Shown: positions 1-7,206 of the stretch, one piece after another
Numbering within the stretch: the first letter of the stretch is position 1
Layout of the letters: each line of letters opens with the position of its first letter
Source of the DNA: Gordonia pseudamarae
Lineage (GTDB): Bacteria; Actinomycetota; Actinomycetes; Mycobacteriales; Mycobacteriaceae
NCBI RefSeq assembly: GCF_025273675.1
Contig: NZ_CP045809.1
Coordinates: 4,898,001 to 4,962,000, forward strand
Length of the DNA: 64,000 bases
Direction: 5' to 3'
The notes under the pieces: generated by a model
What the model was told of the DNA's origin: nothing
What the model saw: only the letters and a program-made list of their open reading frames with translations
Database searches by the model: none
Position numbers and translations under genes: made by a program

Positions 1-827
1 CTCCGGAGATAGCCGACGATGTGCCGGAGCTTGACCGCGCTCGGCCAGTCGTCGGCGCGGAAGTAGGCATCGGAACCGCCGTCGACGAAGACGACACTCC
101 CGCACAGGAAGCTCGCCGCGTCGGACAGCATGAAGATCACCCAATCCGCCAGCTGTCCGGCATCGCCGAAGCCGCCGATCGGCACCGGGAAGCTGCGGAT
201 CGCCTTGGCTTCCGCAGGCGTGGACAGCTGCTCTTCGAGCAACGGGGTGAGGATCGCTCCCGGCGCGATGGCATTGAGCCGGATGCCGCGGCCCGCCCAG
301 TTTGCGGTCACCGCCGTTCGGCGCACCCATCGGCTGACCGCGATCTTGGATCCCGCGTAGGCGATGGCAGGCGCGCTCTTTCCGAAGATGCGGATCGACT
401 TGAGAACCTTCTCGATGTCACGGTCGCGGTAGGCCTTCAAGGTACGAGCGGGTACGGCCGGCACGGTGGTGGTCGAGTTGCTGGAGAAGACGACCACCTT
501 TGCCGACTCCGCCGCCGCCAGAGCGGGCTGCCATCCTTCGAGTAGCTCGACCACGCCCAGGTAGTTGACCTCGGCGATCATCTGCAGACGATCCTTTCCT
601 GGCGACGGACCGAGGCCCGCCGCCAGGACTGCACCGTCGAGCCGGCCGCCGCATGCGTCCAGCACAGCTGAGATCGCCGACGCCCGGCCGGTCGAGGTGG
701 AGAGATCCGCGACGACATCGGCTTCCCTGATATCCACACCGATCACCGTATTGCCCTGTGCTCTAAGCTTTTCCACCACCTCCAGACCCATTCCCGAGGC
801 CGACCCGGTAACCGCGTACACACCCAT
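1..827 (-). CDS. SDR family oxidoreductase, C-terminus cut by window edge
   Basis: This reading frame starts at an ATG at 827 and is still open at position 1, so about 275 residues are visible and the C-terminus is missing. The N-terminus has a Rossmann glycine motif (GSASGMG) and a YAGSK segment that supplies the Tyr and Lys of the SDR active site. A VDGG segment near the visible end is typical of the family C-terminus. It is a classical short-chain dehydrogenase, probably a hydroxysteroid or alcohol dehydrogenase given the neighbourhood. It is divergent from the TetR gene at 917, with an 89-bp gap. The substrate cannot be read from sequence. Confidence 0.85.
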   Translation of the reverse strand, partial: MGVYAVTGSASGMGLEVVEKLRAQGNTVIGVDIREADVVADLSTSTGRASAISAVLDACGGRLDGAVLAAGLGPSPGKDRLQMIAEVNYLGVVELLEGWQPALAAAESAKVVVFSSNSTTTVPAVPARTLKAYRDRDIEKVLKSIRIFGKSAPAIAYAGSKIAVSRWVRRTAVTANWAGRGIRLNAIAPGAILTPLLEEQLSTPAEAKAIRSFPVPIGGFGDAGQLADWVIFMLSDAASFLCGSVVFVDGGSDAYFRADDWPSAVKLRHIVGYLR

Positions 828-916
828 CTCCAGACACTCCTATCTCAACCGTCGTTCGGCGATGCAACTTTCCGTCGATATTTGACACACTACGACAAAA
901 ATGGTCAGCTTGATTC

Positions 917-1552
917 ATGTTCGCTGCATCCACGCGACACGACGCCGACGGCCCGGCGCCGGTGGTGCGACGTGGGCGCGGGCGGCCCAGCGTCCTCGAC
1001 GCCGAGGCGGTGGTCGGTGCGGCGTTCGAACTCTGGAACGAGAAGGGCTTCGCCGCCACCAGTTGGGCAGACCTGGCCGAGGCCACCGGAATCAGCGCCC
1101 GTACCCTGATGCGGCACTACCCGTCGAAGCACGCGATCGCCTGGCACGGCGTGGCCCCGGCCACCGAACGGCTCCGCGCGTCACTCGCTGCGGCACCCGC
1201 GTCTGCCTCCGTCGCCGACGCGATCCGCACCGCGGTGGTCGAGTCGGTGACCCATCGTCCGTTCATGCCGGGCCTGAGCAGGTCGTGGTTGCGATTGATG
1301 CTGAGTGAACCGGAACTGGCCGCGATGGCCCCTCGCGCGCACTTGCCCTGGATCGAGGAGATCGCCGCGTTCATCTCCGCACGCCTCGATGCCCCTGCCG
1401 GCGTGTGCCGTGCTCTCGGAGCAACCTACGAGGCCGCCGCGTTCGCCGCCCTGCGCGAGTGGGCCGAAACCGACGTGGGCGATCCGGCCGACGCCGTCGA
1501 CGAGGTGTTGCGCTGGATCGACATACACCTCCCCCACCCGCCCCGGGCCTGA
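917..1552 (+). CDS. TetR/AcrR family transcriptional regulator
   Basis: This 211-residue protein has a TetR helix-turn-helix at about residues 25-70 (FAATSWADLAEATGISARTL, then RHYPSK). A variable helical ligand-binding domain follows. The first 20 residues are an arginine-rich, low-complexity lead. It is divergent from the SDR at 827 and is followed 65 bp downstream by an Old Yellow Enzyme-like gene on the same strand. Regulation of one or both neighbours is inferred from position. I see no clear palindrome in the 89-bp divergent gap. Confidence 0.88.
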   Translation: MFAASTRHDADGPAPVVRRGRGRPSVLDAEAVVGAAFELWNEKGFAATSWADLAEATGISARTLMRHYPSKHAIAWHGVAPATERLRASLAAAPASASVADAIRTAVVESVTHRPFMPGLSRSWLRLMLSEPELAAMAPRAHLPWIEEIAAFISARLDAPAGVCRALGATYEAAAFAALREWAETDVGDPADAVDEVLRWIDIHLPHPPRA

Positions 1553-1553
1553 T

Positions 1554-1586
1554 CTATCCCCCAGACCTGCCCTATCCCCCAGACCT
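1554..1586. repeat. Two direct copies of a 15-bp sequence before the OYE-like gene
   Basis: The sequence CTATCCCCCAGACCT occurs at 1554-1568 and again at 1572-1586, in the leader between the TetR stop and the OYE start at 1618. No function is apparent. Confidence 0.7.
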
Positions 1587-1617
1587 ATTCCATCCACAGC
1601 CCGGGAGAAGAAAGTCG

Positions 1618-2862
1618 ATGTCCACTCGCACAACAGATCCGCGTCCCCCCTCACCGACCACCGATCCCCTCGCACCCGCCCGCCTCGGGCCCATCGAACT
1701 CCGCAACCGGGTGATCAAGTCGGCCACCTTCGAGGGTGCGACACCCGGCGCACTCGTCAGCCGGAAACTGATCGACTTCCACGTCGCGGTGGGTGCCGGC
1801 GGCGTCGGGATGACCACCGTCGCCTACCTCGCAGTCGCCCCGGAGGGCCGCACCGAACGCGATCAGATCTATTGGCGGCGTGAGGCATTGCCCGGCCTGC
1901 GCGACCTGACCGACGCCGTGCACGCTACCGGCGCCAAGGTGTCCGCCCAGATCGGGCATGCCGGCCCGGTAGCCAACTCGCGTTCGACCGGGCTGCCCTC
2001 GCTGTCCCCGTCGTCGCGCCCGAACCCGCTGTCGATGAGCTTCGACCGGGCCGCCACCGACGACGACATCGCACGGATCATCGATGCTCACGGCCAGGCC
2101 GTCCGATACGCCAAAGAGGTGGGGTTCGACGCCGTCGAAGTGCATATGGGGCACAACTATCTGGCGAGTTCGTTCCTGAGCCCGTCGATCAACAGGCGTC
2201 GCGACCGCTGGGGCGGCTCCCTGGCCAACCGCGCCGAGTTCCCTCGCCGCATCCTCTCCGCGGTCGCGGAGGCGGCCGACGGCGAGATCGCCGTGCTCGC
2301 CAAACTGAACATGGCCGACGGTGTTCCCGGTGGCCTCTGGCTCGACGAATCGCTCCAGGTCGGCCAGATGATCGAGAGCGACGGGCATCTCGACGCCCTC
2401 GAACTCACCGGAGGTTCGTCGCTCTCGAACCCCATGTACCTGTTCCGCGGGGATGTGCCGGTGCGGGAGATGGCGCAGACACAGACCGGGATCGTCAAAC
2501 TCGGCATGAAACTGTTCGGCAGCGCGGTGTTCAAGAAGTATCCGTACGAACCGCTCTACTTCCGCGACTACGCCCGACAGTTCCGCGACACACTGTCGAT
2601 GCCGCTGGTTCTGCTCGGCGGGATCACCGACCTCGACGGGATGACGTCGGCCATGAGCGACGGCTTCGACTTCGTCGCGATGGCGCGGGCACTCCTGCGC
2701 GAGCCGGACCTGATCCACCGTATCGAGAAGGACTCGGCCACCCGCTCGCTGTGCATTCACTGCAACCAGTGCGCCGCAAGCATCTTCACCGGCACCCGCT
2801 GCCCGCTGGCCACACCGGCGGCCGTTCCGATTTCGCTGCCACTGGTCGAACGCCAGGTGTAG
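1618..2862 (+). CDS. Old Yellow Enzyme-like NADH:flavin oxidoreductase (2,4-dienoyl-CoA reductase type barrel)
   Basis: The protein has 414 residues. It starts at ATG 1618, which has a purine-rich GGGAGAAGAAAG ribosome site just upstream; an upstream in-frame extension would overlap the TetR gene. It is an FMN TIM barrel with an N-terminal PARLGPIELRNR segment, QIGHAGP, GHNYLASSFLSP and a C-terminal LLGGITD phosphate-binding stretch. The C-terminus carries CIHCNQC plus a later cysteine, the pattern that holds a 4Fe-4S cluster in 2,4-dienoyl-CoA reductase and BaiCD-type steroid reductases. The FAD/NAD domain that normally follows is absent. It is a close paralogue of the gene at 5944. Reduction of a steroid enone (Delta4 or Delta1) is a reasonable inference, not shown. 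Confidence 0.88.
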   Translation: MSTRTTDPRPPSPTTDPLAPARLGPIELRNRVIKSATFEGATPGALVSRKLIDFHVAVGAGGVGMTTVAYLAVAPEGRTERDQIYWRREALPGLRDLTDAVHATGAKVSAQIGHAGPVANSRSTGLPSLSPSSRPNPLSMSFDRAATDDDIARIIDAHGQAVRYAKEVGFDAVEVHMGHNYLASSFLSPSINRRRDRWGGSLANRAEFPRRILSAVAEAADGEIAVLAKLNMADGVPGGLWLDESLQVGQMIESDGHLDALELTGGSSLSNPMYLFRGDVPVREMAQTQTGIVKLGMKLFGSAVFKKYPYEPLYFRDYARQFRDTLSMPLVLLGGITDLDGMTSAMSDGFDFVAMARALLREPDLIHRIEKDSATRSLCIHCNQCAASIFTGTRCPLATPAAVPISLPLVERQV

Positions 2863-2879
2863 CACCCGGGGAGGTGGAC

Positions 2880-2896
2880 CTCCCTCCCAGTGGCCA
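2880..2896. promoter_or_regulatory. Weak copy of the recurring YTCCCR-N5-YGGGAR palindrome
   Basis: CTCCCT-CCCAG-TGGCCA lies 43 bp before the ketosteroid isomerase start. It keeps the 5-bp spacer and most of both arms but departs at two or three positions, so it is a candidate only. Confidence 0.35.
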
Positions 2897-2938
2897 CCGG
2901 CGGACCCGAAACGGTCGGTGCCTGGTGGAATCCTGACC

Positions 2939-3328
2939 ATGACTGCCACACCCGACTTGAGCGACCGGATCCGGGCCGCCGTGATCACCTATCTCGACCG
3001 AATCGGTACGGCGTCCTCGTCGCAGATCGCCGAGCTCTATGCGATCGACGCCACGCTCGAGGACCCGGCCGGGTCGCCCACGCGAACCGGCCGGGCCGAG
3101 ATCACCGACTTCTACCGCGGTCTCGACAACGTCGACGCGCACGCCGAACTGCTGACGTTGCGCATATCCGGAACCACCGCGGCCTTCCATTTTCGGGTGA
3201 CCACCAACCTGCCGCAGGCCACCGTCGTGGTGGAGCCCATCGATGTGATGACCTTTGACCAGACCGGCCACATCACCTCGATGAGGGCGATCTGGTCTCC
3301 CGCCGACATGACCATGACTCCTTCCTGA
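2939..3328 (+). CDS. Steroid Delta5-3-ketoisomerase (KSI, NTF2-like fold)
   Basis: The 129-residue protein has the length of bacterial ketosteroid isomerases. Compared with the Pseudomonas putida enzyme from memory, all three catalytic positions are present: Tyr18 (for Tyr16), Asp42 in the LEDP segment (for the base Asp40) and Asp102 in IDVM (for Asp103). The YAIDATLEDP and GRAEITDFYR stretches also match. It would convert 3-keto-Delta5 steroids to 3-keto-Delta4 steroids in the cytoplasm, after oxidation of a 3beta-hydroxyl group. ATG 2939 was chosen; an in-frame GTG at 2918 would add seven residues that align poorly. It follows the OYE gene by 76 bp and may be cotranscribed with it. Confidence 0.9.
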   Translation: MTATPDLSDRIRAAVITYLDRIGTASSSQIAELYAIDATLEDPAGSPTRTGRAEITDFYRGLDNVDAHAELLTLRISGTTAAFHFRVTTNLPQATVVVEPIDVMTFDQTGHITSMRAIWSPADMTMTPS

Positions 3329-3342
3329 TCGGCGTCGGAGTC

Positions 3343-3715
3343 ATGAACGAACAGCTCCGCGACCTGCTGGACCGGCAGGCGATCTGCGACGTCGTCGCCC
3401 GATACTGCCGTGCGATCGATCGACGCGACTTCGATCTGCTGCGCACCTGCTACCACCCCGGTGCGGTGGACGTCACACCGGATTCGACGGCTATGTCGAG
3501 GACTACATCGCGTGGTTGGAACGCGTCCTGTCCGTCTATCCGCTGACCCAGCATCTGATCGGCCAGCAACTCATCGAGATCGGCGGGGACGTCGCCCGCT
3601 GTGAGACCTATGGGCAGGCCACCCATTGGACCGGACCCGACAGCGATGCCGAATTGGATTACACGTCGGGATTCAGATACATCGATCGCGTGGAACGGCG
3701 AGCTGGCAGGAGCCG
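3343..3715 (+). pseudogene. Broken SnoaL/NTF2-like gene (frameshift)
   Basis: The reading frame begins at ATG 3343 with a normal SnoaL-like N-terminus (RQAICDVVARYCRAIDRRDF). After about residue 42 the frame fails near 3470-3474. One missing base there would restore a continuous protein through GYVEDYIAWLERVLS into the frame that carries LTQHLIGQQLIEIGG and TSGFRYIDRVERR. The second frame then stops at 3725, short of the usual C-terminus. The product was probably an NTF2-fold hydrolase or isomerase relative of about 150 residues. It lies 14 bp after the isomerase gene and abuts an unrelated gene fragment. Confidence 0.75.
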
Positions 3716-3994
3716 ATCAGTCTGACCATCGACGTACTGTCCGGCGGTCGGGTCAACCTCTCCGTCGGGGTCGGACATGCCGACGCCGAGTTCGCCGCAC
3801 TGGGAGTGCCTTTCACCAAGCGCCGTAGGATCACCGACTACTGTGGCGCCTACGCCGACGCCGGAGTCACCCGCACCACGATTCGCCGGCCACGCGAGAT
3901 CGGCTCCGTCGCGGAGTATCTGGACTACTTGGAGTGGTTCTCGGCCGAGGTCATCGGCCAGGTCGACGAGACGACCGTCCGGCGCGGGCGGTGA
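3716..3994 (+). pseudogene. Remnant of an LLM-class (F420-dependent) flavin oxidoreductase
   Basis: From about 3716 the frame reads ISLTIDVLSGGRVNLSVGVG, then an EFAALGVPF stretch, a typical internal segment of luciferase-like monooxygenases. This runs directly into a C-terminal type segment (ADAGVTRTTI, then EYLDYLEWFSAEV) and a stop at 3992-3994. About 100 N-terminal residues and a large central block seen in intact members are missing, so this is a deletion derivative fused to the SnoaL remnant. It ends immediately before the stop codon of the convergent hydrolase gene. Confidence 0.7.
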
Positions 3995-4855
3995 TCAGCG
4001 CGTCAGGAATGCCAGGACCGCCGACTCGAAAGCCTCGCGCTGCTCGATCATCACCCAGTGGCCGCAGTCGGGGAAGATGTGGACCTCACCGCGCGGCAGC
4101 ATGCGCATCGGGATGATGGACATGTCGACCGGACTGACCCGGTCGTCGCGACCCCAGGTGACCAGCGTCGGCACCTGCACCTTGCGCATGTGCGCCCACT
4201 GCGGAGGTTCGGTCGAGGCGCGCTGCGCAGCAACCATCCGCTCGAGTGCGGCCCCACCGTACATGCGGCGGGCGCCGGCCAGGGTCGCCGGGTCGGTGGC
4301 CTGCGCCCAGCGTTCCTCGATCAACTCGTCGGTGACCAGCGACGGGTCGTAGACCATCGAATGCAGCCACGCGACAAGCCGCTCGCGCGTCGGATTGTCG
4401 GTGAACTCGCTGAGCAACTTGATGCCCTCGCCGGGGAACGGGCTGTACAGGTTGCCACCGATGCCGCCGATGGTCACCAGCCGATCCACCCGTTGTGGGT
4501 GATTGATCGCCACGTCGATCGCTACGCCCCCACCCATGGAATTCCCGACGATCGACACCCGGTCGAGCCCCAGCCCGTCGAGGAACAGCGGGACGGCCTT
4601 GCGGGCCGACAGCATCGGATGCGGGTCGTCGAACTCGTCACTGACACCGAACCCGGGGAACTCCAGGATGAAGGTCCGGAAGTGCCGGGCGAACCTGGAC
4701 AGGTTTCCGCCGAAATTGCGCCATCCGGTGACGCCGGGGCCCGAACCGTGCAGCAACAGCAACGGAGGTCCGTCGCCGGCCTCCCGGTACCGGAGCACAC
4801 CGTGCTCGGTCTGCAATTCGCGCAGGGCGGGTGCGGTGGCCACGGATGTGCTCAT
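3995..4855 (-). CDS. hsaD: HsaD-like meta-cleavage product hydrolase (alpha/beta hydrolase)
   Basis: The 286-residue alpha/beta hydrolase has the HGSGPG oxyanion motif near residue 36, nucleophile Ser106 in GNSMGG, acid Asp238 in GRDDRV and His266 in CGHW. The segment around GIKLLSEF, NPTRERL and SMVYDPSLVTDELI resembles mycobacterial HsaD, which hydrolyses the ring-cleaved steroid 4,9-DSHA. ATG 4855 has a strong GAGGAG ribosome site. Upstream in-frame starts would translate a 16-bp tandem repeat, so they are rejected. It is the third gene of an hsaB-like/small protein/hydrolase set on this strand. Other meta-cleavage hydrolases are possible, but the hsaA/hsaC genes nearby favour this role. 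Confidence 0.85.
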   Translation of the reverse strand: MSTSVATAPALRELQTEHGVLRYREAGDGPPLLLLHGSGPGVTGWRNFGGNLSRFARHFRTFILEFPGFGVSDEFDDPHPMLSARKAVPLFLDGLGLDRVSIVGNSMGGGVAIDVAINHPQRVDRLVTIGGIGGNLYSPFPGEGIKLLSEFTDNPTRERLVAWLHSMVYDPSLVTDELIEERWAQATDPATLAGARRMYGGAALERMVAAQRASTEPPQWAHMRKVQVPTLVTWGRDDRVSPVDMSIIPMRMLPRGEVHIFPDCGHWVMIEQREAFESAVLAFLTR

Positions 4856-4866
4856 GTCTCCTCGGT

Positions 4867-4960
4867 GAAACTGTTCGGGGTTGAAACTGTTCGGGGTTGA
4901 AACTGTTCGGGGTTGAAACTGTTCGGGGTTGAAACTGTTCGGGGTTGAAACTGTTCGGTT
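4867..4960. repeat. 16-bp tandem repeat (five full copies plus a partial) in the hydrolase leader
   Basis: The unit GAAACTGTTCGGGGTT is repeated head to tail without variation from 4867 to 4946, with a sixth, shortened copy to 4960. It lies between the stop of the small CxxC gene (4967) and the hydrolase start (4855), so it forms most of that intercistronic leader. On the coding strand it can be read in frame with the hydrolase as a repetitive peptide. There are no spacers, so it is not a CRISPR array. Confidence 0.95.
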
Positions 4961-4966
4961 CAACTC

Positions 4967-5227
4967 TCAGTGCAGGCGCGGGATCGCCGCGCCGACCGGC
5001 AGTTCGATCTGCGACTCACAGAGTTTGTGCGATGCGACCGCATCGTCGATGGTTCGGCGCAACTCCTCGCATCGCCGCGCCAGACTGCCGAAGCCGTGGT
5101 GACCGGCCGCGATCAACGGGCACTCTTCGGCATTCGACATCCACTGGATGGATGTGTGTGCGGCGCTATACTTCTCGACCAGAACTCCGCGCCCGCACGC
5201 ATGGCAGTTCAGCTGCTGCATCGCCAT
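4967..5227 (-). CDS. Small CxxC-containing protein of unknown function
   Basis: This 86-residue protein has an N-terminal CHACGRG motif, with other cysteines at EECP, RRCEE and KLCES. Paired cysteines suggest a zinc- or iron-binding site. It starts at ATG 5227 with an AGGAG ribosome site, only 4 bp after the flavin reductase stop, so the two genes are very probably cotranslated. It sits between hsaB-like and hsaD-like genes, which suggests a helper of ring A cleavage or of the flavin reductase. I do not recognise a named family. ATG 5221 is an alternative start. Confidence 0.7.
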   Translation of the reverse strand: MAMQQLNCHACGRGVLVEKYSAAHTSIQWMSNAEECPLIAAGHHGFGSLARRCEELRRTIDDAVASHKLCESQIELPVGAAIPRLH

Positions 5228-5231
5228 CGGA

Positions 5232-5771
5232 TCACTCCTGGATCGTCGAATGTGCCACGCCGCCGTAGGCGCCTCGGAAGAAGACCAGGGGCGCCAGGTC
5301 GGATGCGTGCAGGTGACGTAGCCGGGAAACGACGATCGTATGGTCTCCGGCAGGGTGTTCGACCTCGAGTTCTGCTTCCATCCAGGCGAGACACTCGTCG
5401 AGGACGGGTGCGCCGCAGGGCGACGGGTTCCAGCTCAGACCCCGGAACTTCTCATCGCCGCGAGCCGACAGCTGCCGACAGACATGCTCCTGCCCACCGG
5501 AGAGGATGTTGACCGTGTACTCGCCCACCGCCCGCAGGCGAGGCCACGAGGTACTCGTCCGCGCCACGCAGAAGGCAACCAGCGGAGGGTCGAGGGAGAC
5601 CGAGGTGAACGAGTTGGCGGCCAGACCCGTCGGGGCTCCCGAATCGGCATCGAGGCCGGTGATGGCCACCACCCCGGTTGCGAAGTGCCCGAGGACATCG
5701 CGCATCTGTGCCGGATCGACGACGGGCATGCTCGCCCCGGACGACGCCGTCGTTGTTGTTGTCGCTGCCAT
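5232..5771 (-). CDS. hsaB: HsaB-like flavin reductase
   Basis: The 179-residue protein has the flavin reductase-like (FMN-binding split barrel) pattern: HFATGVVAIT at the start, LAANSFTSVSLDPPLV, then ILSGGQE and a C-terminal GDHTIVV segment. HsaB, the reductase partner of HsaA, has similar length and motifs and supplies reduced FMN for hydroxylation of 3-HSA. Here the HsaA gene is about 11 kb away rather than adjacent. ATG 5771 has a GGAGG ribosome site; a 37-residue upstream extension has no family similarity. It is the first gene of a three-gene operon and is divergent from the OYE-like gene at 5944. Confidence 0.8.
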   Translation of the reverse strand: MAATTTTTASSGASMPVVDPAQMRDVLGHFATGVVAITGLDADSGAPTGLAANSFTSVSLDPPLVAFCVARTSTSWPRLRAVGEYTVNILSGGQEHVCRQLSARGDEKFRGLSWNPSPCGAPVLDECLAWMEAELEVEHPAGDHTIVVSRLRHLHASDLAPLVFFRGAYGGVAHSTIQE

Positions 5772-5839
5772 CTCGCCTCCTCGATGGAGATTGTTGTGAC
5801 GACGACCATAGGTGCTCAGGGTGTGCGGGCGATGTCTCC

Positions 5840-5856
5840 TTCCCGATGGACGGGAG
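5840..5856. promoter_or_regulatory. Recurring palindrome TTCCCG-ATGGA-CGGGAG in a divergent promoter
   Basis: The arms are nearly perfect complements with a 5-bp spacer. The site lies 69 bp before the hsaB-like start and 88 bp before the OYE-like start, and could serve both. It is one of about ten matching sites in the catabolic region. Confidence 0.6.
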
Positions 5857-5885
5857 GGTTGTTCGGACGGCGGCCGGACCACATG

Positions 5886-5900
5886 ACCACTCAGCAGGAG
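5886..5900. promoter_or_regulatory. Weak copy of the recurring palindrome near the OYE-like gene
   Basis: ACCA-CTCAG-CAGGAG keeps the spacer consensus (CTCAG) but has degenerate arms. It lies 44 bp before the start at 5944, a spacing also seen at several other copies. Confidence 0.3.
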
Positions 5901-5943
5901 ATGCCCCTGGTCAACAGGATTCGCTGCTCATAGCGTCTGCCCC

Positions 5944-7137
5944 ATGACCATCTCCCTCCCGCCGGACGTACTGGCACCAGCCCGACTCGGACCGATCAAC
6001 ATGCGCAACAGAATCATCAAATCCGCGACTTTCGAGCACATGTCGCCCGGTGCGCTCGTGAGTGACGACCTGATCGAATTCCACCGGGCGGTTGCCGCCG
6101 GCGGCGTCGGTATGACCACGGTCGCGTATTGCGCGGTCGCACCGGAAGGTCGAACCGAGGCCGACCAATTGTGGATGCGCCCGGAGGCGGTGCCCGGTCT
6201 GCGCGCGCTGACAGACGCGGTCCATTCGCATGGCGCGGCGGCCTCCGCCCAGATCGGGCATGCCGGACCGGTCGCCAACTCGAAGTCGACCGGCCATCCC
6301 GCGCTCTCCTCCTCGCGTCGTTTCAGCCCGATGGGCGCTCGGATGGTGCAGGCGGCCACCCTCGCCGACATCGAACGCATTCGTCTCGCCCACGGTGACG
6401 CCACGAGTCTCGCGATCGAATCGGGATTCGACGCGGTCGAGATTCACTTCGGGCATAACTACTTCGCCAGTTCGTTCCTCAGCCCGAACCTCAACCACCG
6501 CGACGACCGCTACGGCGGCAGCCTCGAGAATCGCGCGCGTCTGCTCCGCGAGACCGCGGCCGAGGTTCGTCGTGCAGCCGGCAACAACATCGCCGTCCTC
6601 GCCAAACTGAACATGGACGACGGTGTCCCCGGCGGGTTCTGGCTCGACGAGGCGATCACGGTGGCACGCTGGCTCGAAGAGGACGGCAATCTCGACGCGA
6701 TCGAGTTGACCATCGGCAGTTCACTTCTCAATCCGATGTACCTGTTCAAGGGTGAGGCGCCGCTCGCGGAGTTCGGCGCGATCATGCCTCCGGTCATGCG
6801 GGCCGGCATAAAGATGTTCGGCAAGTACTTCATCCGCGAGTACCCGTACCAGGACCTCTTCATGCTCGAGCAGGCGCGACAGATCCGCGACGCCGTAGAG
6901 ATGCCGCTGATCCTTCTCGGCGGGGTGACCGACAAAGAGGATATGGATCGGGCGATGGCGGAGGGATTCGAGTACGTGGCGATGGCACGCGCTCTGCTTC
7001 GGGAACCGGACCTGATCAACCGGATCGCCAAGGACCACCACGCCAGATCGCTGTGCATCCATTGCAATAAGTGCATGCCGACGATCTTCTCCGGGACTCG
7101 ATGCGTCCTCGCCGGCACCGGCAGCACCAACGACTGA
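5944..7137 (+). CDS. Old Yellow Enzyme-like NADH:flavin oxidoreductase, second paralogue
   Basis: The 397-residue protein is a clear paralogue of the product at 1618, with the same landmarks: PARLGPINMRNR, QIGHAGPVANSKSTG, GHNYFASSFLSP, LLGGVTD and the C-terminal CIHCNKC with a following cysteine. As in the first copy, the cluster-binding cysteines are kept although the C-terminal FAD/NAD domain of 2,4-dienoyl-CoA reductases is missing. Electrons may therefore come from NAD(P)H or from a separate protein. The copies may act on different double bonds of a steroid. The gene stands alone, convergent with the frameshifted dehydrogenase gene. Confidence 0.88.
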   Translation: MTISLPPDVLAPARLGPINMRNRIIKSATFEHMSPGALVSDDLIEFHRAVAAGGVGMTTVAYCAVAPEGRTEADQLWMRPEAVPGLRALTDAVHSHGAAASAQIGHAGPVANSKSTGHPALSSSRRFSPMGARMVQAATLADIERIRLAHGDATSLAIESGFDAVEIHFGHNYFASSFLSPNLNHRDDRYGGSLENRARLLRETAAEVRRAAGNNIAVLAKLNMDDGVPGGFWLDEAITVARWLEEDGNLDAIELTIGSSLLNPMYLFKGEAPLAEFGAIMPPVMRAGIKMFGKYFIREYPYQDLFMLEQARQIRDAVEMPLILLGGVTDKEDMDRAMAEGFEYVAMARALLREPDLINRIAKDHHARSLCIHCNKCMPTIFSGTRCVLAGTGSTND

Positions 7138-7158
7138 CACCACCCTGCCGTCGACTAC

Positions 7159-7196
7159 ATCGGCTGGCTCCGACCGGTCAGGTCGGGCCGGCCGAT
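7159..7196. terminator. Hairpin between convergent genes, likely bidirectional terminator
   Basis: ATCGGC and CCGACC on the left pair with GGTCGG and GCCGAT on the right, with a small internal mismatch and a 5-bp loop. It lies in the 69-bp gap between convergent stops. There is no clear T-tract. Confidence 0.5.
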
Positions 7197-7206
7197 GGGT
7201 GTCGGA

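Noticed and set aside
1651..2988. Long opposite-strand frame across the OYE-like gene
   Set aside because: It is a high-GC shadow of the OYE and KSI coding sequence, has arginine/glycine-rich composition and no family motif.
4867..4963. Repeat peptide as a real N-terminus of the hydrolase, or the repeat as a CRISPR array
   Set aside because: A strong ribosome site precedes ATG 4855, downstream of the repeat, and the units are contiguous with no spacers.
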